Shown here one piece after another: positions 1 through 5,438 of a stretch of DNA of 5,438 nucleotides; position 1 is the first letter of the stretch; each line of letters opens with the position of its first letter. The DNA comes from an uncultured Clostridia bacterium (GTDB lineage Bacteria > Bacillota > Clostridia > Oscillospirales > CAG-382), in contig CANQVQ010000107.1 in assembly GCA_947627335.1 (NCBI GenBank), positions 1-5,438 of the forward strand, given 5' to 3'. The position numbers were made by a program, and so were the translations under genes. The notes beneath the pieces were generated by a model. It was given only the letters and a program-made list of their open reading frames with translations, was not told the DNA's origin and did not search any database.

Positions 1-3000
1 GGGTGTACTGTCCGCCGTTTTCGCGGACGCCGGGCGGATAGCCCCGGATATATCCCGCCGGGACGTCGCCCCCGTCGAACGGCGGGTCGAACAGCATGAG
101 GATGCGTTCATGCGGATTGTACAGCCGCTTCTCCGCCGCGTCCAGCGCTTTCCGGCAGCGCGCCTCGTCCGCGCCGGCGAACAGGGCGAACGCCTGCGAG
201 AGAATATCGACGGCGCACTCCGGGTTTCCTTCCTTTCCCAGCACCTCGCCGTTGTCGCAGAACGCTCGCAGGTAGCGGTCGCCGTCGAAGGCGCAGCGTT
301 CCGCGTTGGCGAGCAGTTCGTCCGCCGTGCGCCGCAGGTCCGCCGCCGCTTTTTCGTCGCGTTCCGCGAGCAGCGGAAGAAAGGCTTTCGCCGAAACGAC
401 GTACAGGAACGTCGAAAAGACGCTTTCCCCCCGTCCCTCCGCGCCGACGGCGGAGAAGGCGTCGTTCCAGTCGCAGCTCCCCATCAGCAGCAGCCCGTGG
501 GAACCCCGTCGGTCCGCCCGTGAAAATGCCCGCACGCTTTCGCTCAGGAAACTGCGCGACGGCAGCTCGTAGCGCTCGTTTTCCCCGGTCAGCGGCGGGG
601 AGGACAGGTATTCCGCCTGCTCGGTCAGCAGTCCGCTGTCGCCGGTTTTCCGAACGTAGTCCGCGACGACGTAGGGGAGCCAGAGCAGGTCGTCCGAACA
701 GGTGGTGCGGATCCCCTTGCCGTCCGGGTGCCACCAGTGCTGCACGTCGCCCTCCTCGTATTGGTGTGCGCAGCAGCGCAGGATATGCGTGCGGACCTCC
801 TGCGGGTCCGCGTAGACCAGCGCGAGGCAGTCCTGCAGCTGGTCGCGGAATCCGTACGCACCGCCGGACTGTCGGAAGGACGCACGGGCGTGGAATCGGC
901 TCGCGCCGATCTGATAGGGCAGGAAGCGCCCGAGCAGCAGGTTTTGCGCCCGGCTGTGGGTCCGGAAGTCGATCGGCGGACGCATGGCGCGTGCGAATGC
1001 CTCCGCGCCGGACTGCTCTTCGTCCGGCGAGAGGTCCGGCAGTTCCTTCAGCAGGGGTTCGAGGTCTTTTTGGTCGCATCCGCCGAGCGCAAAGACCGCC
1101 GACGCGGCGTTTACCCGCAATCCGACGAGGTCGGAAAAGTCCGGTTCGCCTTGTCCGCCGAAAACCTCCGTCTGGGAATAGAGCGCGGACGCGCCCTTCG
1201 CGTAGAGCAGACCGACCCCGTCGCCGAACGCGACGTCATGCCCCGAACGGAACAGCAAAACGCCGTTACGCTCCTTTTTCCACAGGACGTGCGCCGGGGA
1301 CGCGCCGCTGCCCATGGTCGGGCGGACGCAGTACAGCAGTTCCCCGCACGGGGACGCGAAATGCACGCGGAGCAGCTTGAGCGGTTTGTCCGCGCAGCAG
1401 AAGGCGTGTACGGTGTAGTCGGTTCCCGCCGCCGTGCCTTCCCAGACCGCCGTGCCGTCCCCCCATGTGACCTTTCCCGCACAGGCGATCAGGTCGTAGA
1501 GCCGTCCGCCGGAACGCAGGTAGAGCCGTTCGCCGTCCGGCAGGGAACCGGGGTCGCCCGCGAACGGGGTGAGCCGACACTCGTGCGCGTTGCCGCAGAA
1601 GGTGTAGCCGAGCGAATAGGACGTCACGATGCTTCCGCAGTTCCGACCGGACAGCACGAAGGAACGCGGACCGGGCTGCGGAAAGTCCTTGAAGAGCACG
1701 AATCCGTCCTCCGACGCGTACCCGTCGGCGAGGGAGAGGGCGCCTTCCGGGACCTGCCGCGTGACCGGGGACGGCGTTACGCAGACCGGACGGACACGCG
1801 GGAGCGGCGGCGGAGTCTTTCCGCTCTGCACCTTCGCGGGGTCGTTCCAGTACGCGCAAAGCCGGGGCAGCAGGTCGAGCAGTTCGCCGTCGATCTGTTC
1901 CCGCCGCAGCAGGAAGATGCCGCCCCGCGTGCCGAGAAAACCTTGCAGGTCGAGCTGTTCGCACAGGGCGAGCAGTTTCTTTTCCGCCGGGCGGAAATAC
2001 TGCCCGTCCCCCTCCGGGAGCAGCAGGAGTTCCGTGCGTAGCCCGGCGTGCGTCAGTTCCGCGAAGGAACGGAGCAGGGATTCGGCGGACGTCGTGTCGG
2101 ATTCGCCGCACGGCATCCCGAGCAGCGGATAGTCCCCGGAGATCCCGTACTTCCAGAGCATTTCCCGTCGATAGTCCGACCAGACGCCGGGGGGCGGGGA
2201 TTTCGGGAACAGCAGGGACGCGAGCAGGGCGCAGGTCTCCGGGCGGGACGCACCGACAAAACGCTGCTGTTCGTGTCGGGCGGCGAGGATCGCCTTGCGG
2301 ACCTCCGCACGGCTCCCGGCGGCGGCAAGCAGCAGGGACGTGCGTCCGCCCGGGCAGGGGGACGTGCGAATGACGCACAGCGGGTCGATGCAGGCGCCGG
2401 TCCGCCCGTCGAGCGGGCGGTCGAAGTCGGCGGGGGTATTGAGGCTTTCCGCCGGGAAGCCGTCCTTGGAGGTGCAGAAGGTGAACGGGAGTTCCGGGTC
2501 CGCGAGCGCGGCGGCGAGCCAGTCGCGGGGTTTGCCGGTTTCGCGGTCCCGTCGGGCGAAATAGAGGATCCGCGTTTCCGGCTCGTAGGCGCTTTCGATG
2601 AACAGCTTGGAGAACGCCTGATGCGCGTCGTACGCCGCCTCCTCCGAAAGCACCGGCTCGAACGCGAACAGCACTTCCCGCGAACGGCGGCTTTCCGCCT
2701 GCGTTTCCACGCGGAAGCAGTCCGCACGGCGGCAGAAGGAGAACCGCACCCGCCCGGAGAAGCGTTTGCTCCCCGCGATAAGGCTGGCGGAGTCCGCGTT
2801 GGTCTCAAACGCGTAAGCGCCCTCGCCGAAGAACGGCGTGCAGCCGTCCGCACGGTCCTCCGCCGGGAAGGAGACCAGCAGGGTGTGGGCGCAGGAGAAG
2901 CGCTCCGTGCGGCAGTCGTTGAGCAACAGACCGCCCTTGCGCAGGCGGACGTGTCCGAGCGACGTGACGCAGGCGGAAAAGCCGTCCTTGTTCAGCAGTG

Positions 3001-5438
3001 CCGCCTTCGGGGCGCAGAGGTCCGTTTCGCTGCTCTCGGTCGGTCGTTCGGCGCGCAGCAGGCGCAGGGTTTTCGGCGGGACGCGCAGTCCCTCGGTCAG
3101 CAGCGCCGGATTGGGCGGGAGTTTTTCCTGCAAAAGCCCTGCGGCGGCACGCATTCGGGCGTCGCGCATGAATCGGCGCACGAACGCACGGTCCTCCAGC
3201 GAATTTGCGATGGAAAGCAGGCTCATGCCCATGTGGTGCGCCATATAGCTCCGCACGGCGACCCCGTCGCGGCTGCGTCCGGGCGTGCGGTCGAACGCCT
3301 CGTACAGCCCGTATTTCCCGTACATACCGCACGCTTCGAGCGCACGCAGATTGCGGACGGCGGCGGACGGGCAGACCGCCAGCGTCAGATAGGTCGAATA
3401 GGGGGAGATCACCGTTTCCCCGCTGACGTCCCGCCGCAGGGCGAGCGTGCGGACGCCGTTGGCGCGGTAGCGGTAGTGCAGTTCCCCGTCGAATGCGTAG
3501 TAGGCGGATTCGGACACGCCCCACGGCTTGCCGTGCGCCGCTTTCCGCTGCGCCCAGACCGAGAACAGCAGGGTCTCCTGCAGGAAGGAATTGCGGTAGA
3601 TCGGCAGGAAGATCTGGGGCATGAAGTATTCAAACATGGTCCCGGACCAGCTCACCATGCCGATATACCCTTTTTCCGCCGCGACCGTCCGGCACAGGGC
3701 GTACCAGTGCTTCTTCGGCACCAGTCCGGCGGCGACCGCGTAGTAGCTGGTCGTGCGGGCTTCGCTCATGAGCATATCGTAGCACCCCGGCTCGCGGCGG
3801 TCGCGCACGCTGTCCCAGCCGAGGGAAAAGAGCGCCTTGCGCTCGTCGTAAAAGACGTTCAGGTCGGTCCCGTCCGCCAGCCGTCGGCACTGCCTGGCGA
3901 GGGCGGGGAACCGCTCCTCCGCGTCGGCGTACTCCGCAAGACCGTTTTCCAGCGTCAGCAGGGAAACCACAAAGTTCCCGCTGTCGACGAAGGAAACGAA
4001 GGCGTCCCCGAGCACGGAGAGGGTCTTGAGGTCGTACCAGTTGTACAGGTTGCCCCGGAATTTCGGCAGACCCTCCACGGTCGCGAGCGTCCGCTCCAGC
4101 CGGTCGGCGGCTTCCTTCGCGTCCGCAAGTCCGAGGTCGAGGGCGGCGAGGACGGAAAGCAGGAACAGCCCGATGTTGGTCGGGGAGGTCCGCATGGCGA
4201 CCTCTTCGCTCGGGGCGAGCTGCAGGTTGTCGGGCGGGAGGAAGTGCGTTTCCCGCGTGACCGTATCCGCAAAGAAGCTCCATTGGTCGGCGGCGTGCCT
4301 GCGCAGCAGGGCGGCGTCCTTTTCGGTCGGGACGGCGGAACATTCGCCGGTTTGCGGACTGCCGTCCCGCGTCAGCGGCAGGGAGAGCAGGTAGGACAGG
4401 ATGGGGTCGATGAAGAACAGGATGCCGAGCAATCGGTAGACCGACGCCCCGCCGAACAGGAACAGCAGACACCCCGCGACCGCGCCGGGCAGCCCCTTCC
4501 GCAGGTACAGCGAGAGCTTCCCGGAACCGCTTTCCCCCGCGGCGGCGGTCGTCCATTCGAGCAGGCGGCGGTGCGAGATGGCCATGCGCCAGAGCGAGCG
4601 GCAGACCGCGTCGAGCGAAAGGAACGCGGACCGACAGGCGGAACACAGGTCGTTCCCCAGCCGTGCCGCCGCTTCCGCGAAGGCGGAAAGCCCCGCCGTG
4701 AAGGCGTGCCGTAGCAGGAACGGACCCCCGGACAGCAGGTCGCAGACCGATCCGACGGCGAACGGGAGCAGCAGGTAGCTGTACGCGGCGAGGAAGATCC
4801 CCAGCGCCTCCCATTCCCCGCGTGCGAAGACCGCGCCGAGCGCGACGGCGAGCAGGGCGGAGAGCGGGGTCAGGTGCCGGAACAGGTTGCAGACGATCTG
4901 TCGACGGCTGACGAAGGAGAGCGCACAGCGACGTTGAAACAGCAGCGGGAGGTTCTGCACGTCCCCGCGGATCCAGCGGTGCGCCCGTCGGTACCACGCG
5001 ATGGGGTTGCTCGGGACCGAATCCGGCAGCGCCAGGTCGGACACCAGCAGGGTTTTCAGCAGTCCGCCCTCCGGCAGGTCGTGGCTGAGGATCTTGCCTT
5101 CCGGCAGGTCGAGCGCTTTTTCGCGGAAGCGCCGGACGTCGAGCAGCCCCTTCCCGCAGAAGATGCCCTCCCCGTACAGGCTCATGTTGCGGTCGAACGA
5201 GGCGCGCTCATAGAAAGAGACGCCCGCCGACCCGGAAATCAGGCGGGTAAAATAGGTGCGGTAGGAGGAGAGCAGTTCGGTCTGCACGGCGGGCTGGAAC
5301 ACGCCGAACCGACGGTTGACCGGGTGCAGGGCGACGCCGAGCAGTTCCCGCACCACGCCGGGGGTCAGTTCCGTGTCCGCGTCCAGCGTCAGCAGGTAGC
5401 GCACGTCGGTCGGGCAGGTCCCGTACAGCAGTCCGGCG
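1..5438 (-). CDS. ndvB: Cyclic beta-1,2-glucan synthase-type multidomain protein (GT84 - GH189-like - GH94), partial at both ends
   Basis: Membrane-bound enzyme predicted to make cyclic beta-1,2-glucan from UDP-glucose. Codons run without a stop from 5437-5435 down to 4-2, giving 1812 residues numbered here from the right edge. Seen in order: GT motifs LTLDADTEL (17-24), ILSHDLPEG (116-124) and RRAHRWIRGD (150-159); hydrophobic helices (about 189-231 and 316-353) around the conserved RRLLEWTTA; glycoamylase-like motifs RTSPTNIG (416-423), NWYD (466-469), SWSGTMFEY (596-604), PWGVSES (638-644) and MAHHMGMS (732-739); then two GH94 sandwiches and the barrel motifs GGAYGFRDQLQD (1525-1536), EGDVQHWWHP (1562-1571), SDDLLWLP (1581-1588) and DWND (1656-1659). 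Known relatives are about 2,800 residues, so I infer several hundred N-terminal residues and perhaps 200 or more C-terminal ones lie outside. No frameshift or internal stop is visible. The symbol is by family architecture; the sequence is divergent, and automated pipelines may call it a glucoamylase-family or GH36-type protein. Operon context cannot be seen. Confidence 0.93.
2..1000 (-). other. Domain: GH94 phosphorylase catalytic barrel, C-terminally cut by the window
   Basis: Residues 1480-1812. An (alpha/alpha)6 barrel that, in characterised Cgs proteins, phosphorolyses beta-1,2-glucan and so limits chain length. Motifs: QSGGAYGFRDQLQD (1523-1536, at 830-871), EGDVQHWWHP (1562-1571, at 725-754), TCSDDLLWLPYVVADYV (1579-1595), GSCDWND (1653-1659, at 461-481), EGRGESV (1667-1673) and GYIRGYPPGVRENGGQYT (1795-1812), which ends at the window edge. 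One of the paired aspartates D1582-D1583 is at the family position of the general acid. The remaining barrel helices, including the phosphate-site residues known from GH94 structures, would lie beyond the left edge and could not be checked. Confidence 0.88.
1022..1732 (-). other. Domain: second GH94-type beta-sandwich (GH94 N-terminal domain)
   Basis: Residues 1236-1472. This corresponds to the N-terminal sandwich of GH94 phosphorylases. It begins DGYASEDGFVLF (1238-1249) and carries LGYTFCGNAHECRLTPFAGDP (1276-1296), aligned by eye with the family pattern GYTWxxNSRExRLTPWxNDP. W1325 lies in VTWGDGTAVWEG (1323-1334), followed by YTVHAFCCADKPLKLLRVHF (1341-1360). Several usually conserved residues differ (Trp to Phe at 1280 and 1292, Asn-Ser to Asn-Ala at 1283-1284, Asn-Asp to Gly-Asp at 1294-1295), and the module looks more compact than in NdvB. 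Confidence 0.7.
1859..2242 (-). other. Domain: helical connector between the two sandwiches
   Basis: Residues 1066-1193. Contains LWKYGISGDYPLLGM (1094-1108), matching the family's LWRHGISGDLPI motif, then a leucine-rich stretch LRTELLLLPEG (1133-1143) and GGIFLLRRE (1172-1180), matching the usual GGVFLLRA segment. It ends with LCAYWNDP (1193-1200) and a proline-rich linker (1209-1230). No catalytic role is known for this segment; it links the sandwich modules. Confidence 0.7.
2279..3070 (-). other. Domain: first GH94-type (Glyco_transf_36-like) beta-sandwich
   Basis: Residues 790-1053. This is the position of the first of two beta-sandwich modules in NdvB-type proteins. It is recognised mainly from its second half: SREVLFAFEPVL (919-930), AHQAFSKLFIES (938-949), a GKPRDWLAAAL stretch (968-978) and GRTGACIDPLCVIR (1011-1024), which match the usual REVTSYAEVVL, HPAFSNLFVET and GRTGAVLDP patterns. 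The first half is divergent: LLNKDGFSACVTSLG (814-828) fits the usual start, but the Trp-containing GGGYSRW and TRWR segments that follow in typical members are replaced by unlike sequence. Probably structural rather than catalytic. Confidence 0.7.
3119..4318 (-). other. Domain: glycoamylase-like / GH189-type cyclisation domain
   Basis: Residues 374-773. In characterised cyclic beta-1,2-glucan synthases this middle domain closes the linear glucan into a ring by transglycosylation. Signature segments are all present and in order: LPPDNLQ (400-406), AMRTSPTNIGL (414-424), RGNLYNWYDLKTL (461-473), VDSGN (484-488), YDERKALFSLG (530-540), LMSEARTTSYYA (556-567), SWSGTMFEYFMP (596-607), PWGVSESAYYAFD (638-650), ISPYSTYL (677-684), YGLYEAFDRT (709-718) and MAHHMGMSLL (732-741). 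Glutamates E559, E603 and E643 lie in the most conserved motifs and are the candidate catalytic acids; which of them act was not determined here. Length is about that expected, with no large deletion. Confidence 0.87.
4379..4873 (-). other. Membrane region: two helical hairpins and intervening loop
   Basis: Residues 189-353. Two hydrophobic stretches (about 190-204 and 212-231, with LAVALGAVF and LAAYSYLLLPFAV) come directly after the GT domain. A mostly polar loop (about 240-314) follows, containing SLDAVCRSLWRMAISHRRLLEWTTAA, of which the ISHRRLLEW-T-A part is a conserved marker of the NdvB family. A second hydrophobic pair (about 316-332 and 334-353, with AVAGCLLFLFGG and LGILFFIDPILSYLL) leads into the next domain. 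Four helices would return the chain to the cytoplasmic side, which fits GT and GH domains both using cytoplasmic substrates. Helix boundaries are estimated by eye. Confidence 0.75.
4877..5437 (-). other. Domain: GT84 glycosyltransferase, C-terminal portion
   Basis: Residues 1-187. This part of the glycosyltransferase domain is expected to transfer glucose from UDP-glucose to a growing beta-1,2-glucan on the cytoplasmic side. The nucleotide-sugar/metal-binding DxD is D19-A-D21 in a TLDADTEL context (5375-5383). GEG at 89-91 and the SHDLPEG segment (118-124, around 5066-5086) follow; D120 sits where GT2-like enzymes place the catalytic base. RRAHRWIRGD at 150-159 (4961-4990) corresponds to the acceptor-binding QxxRW-type motif. 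These are all the C-terminal catalytic signatures of the family, and they are intact. The domain's N-terminal half is beyond the right edge. Confidence 0.88.

Noticed and set aside
2211..2340. Identical AGCAGGGACG strings at 2211-2220 and 2331-2340 and many CAGCAG runs
   Set aside because: They encode Leu-Leu-Ser stretches with the preferred CTG and TCC codons in the synthase frame; there is no regular spacing that would suggest a CRISPR array or tandem repeat.
4511..4537. P-loop-like GESGSGKLS (residues 301-309)
   Set aside because: The residue after GK is Leu instead of Ser/Thr, and the segment is the linker after the conserved LEWTTA marker just before a membrane helix, not an ATPase fold.
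2048..4714. Plus-strand open frame of 888 codons, and similar ones at 728-2041 and 110-523
   Set aside because: These are the exact codon-for-codon antisense of the synthase frame; the translations are Arg/Gly/Ala-rich with no recognisable domain, while the minus strand shows continuous family motifs over the same DNA.
3630..4997. Long minus-strand open frames in the other phases (3630-4997, 1266-2378, 108-1079, 2053-2853, 2805-3524)
   Set aside because: They are off-frame shadows of the synthase: Arg/Pro/Ala-rich low-complexity translations without motifs, overlapping the validated frame throughout.
5066..5110. Short internal repeat DLPEG (residues 110-114 and 120-124) with matching DNA
   Set aside because: Both copies lie in the conserved GT region where the second is the family SHDL.EG motif; the similarity of the first is likely chance plus codon bias.
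1..5438. Possible pseudogene or frameshift, suggested by many overlapping open frames
   Set aside because: Codon-by-codon reading gave one open frame of 1812 codons with family motifs on both sides of every candidate break, so no frameshift is needed.

Overview
The window is the interior of one very large gene, read on the minus strand from the right edge to the left edge. In the minus frame whose first complete codon is 5437-5435, all 1812 codons to position 2 are open, and recognisable family motifs run through it in the expected order. Neither the start nor the stop codon is present. No intergenic DNA, second gene, RNA gene, mobile element or regulatory site could be supported.

The product is a cyclic beta-1,2-glucan synthase-type protein (NdvB/ChvB/Cgs family). 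From N to C it contains: the C-terminal part of a GT84 glycosyltransferase domain (about 5437-4877); a membrane region with two helical hairpins joined by a loop (about 4873-4379); a glycoamylase-like/GH189 domain (about 4318-3119), the cyclising domain in characterised members; a first GH94-type beta-sandwich (about 3070-2279); a helical connector (about 2242-1859); a second GH94-type beta-sandwich (about 1732-1022); and the start and middle of the GH94 phosphorylase barrel (about 1000-2), cut by the left edge inside the GENGGQYT-type motif. In characterised relatives the GT domain polymerises glucose from UDP-glucose, the middle domain closes the ring, and the GH94 domain trims chain length by phosphorolysis. 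All three parts keep their signature motifs here, so a working enzyme is likely.

The DNA is strongly GC-rich, with third codon positions mostly G or C. This produces many long but meaningless open frames on both strands. The protein is rich in cysteine (about 49 in 1812 residues) and its two sandwich domains are divergent from the usual NdvB pattern. Together this suggests a GC-rich anaerobe, possibly a Clostridia-type Bacillota, but alphaproteobacteria and others also carry this family, so the taxonomic guess is weak.

I found no previously undescribed system. The points worth a second look are divergence of the sandwich domains beside an intact catalytic barrel, cysteines placed inside catalytic motifs, and the nearly stop-free antisense frame.
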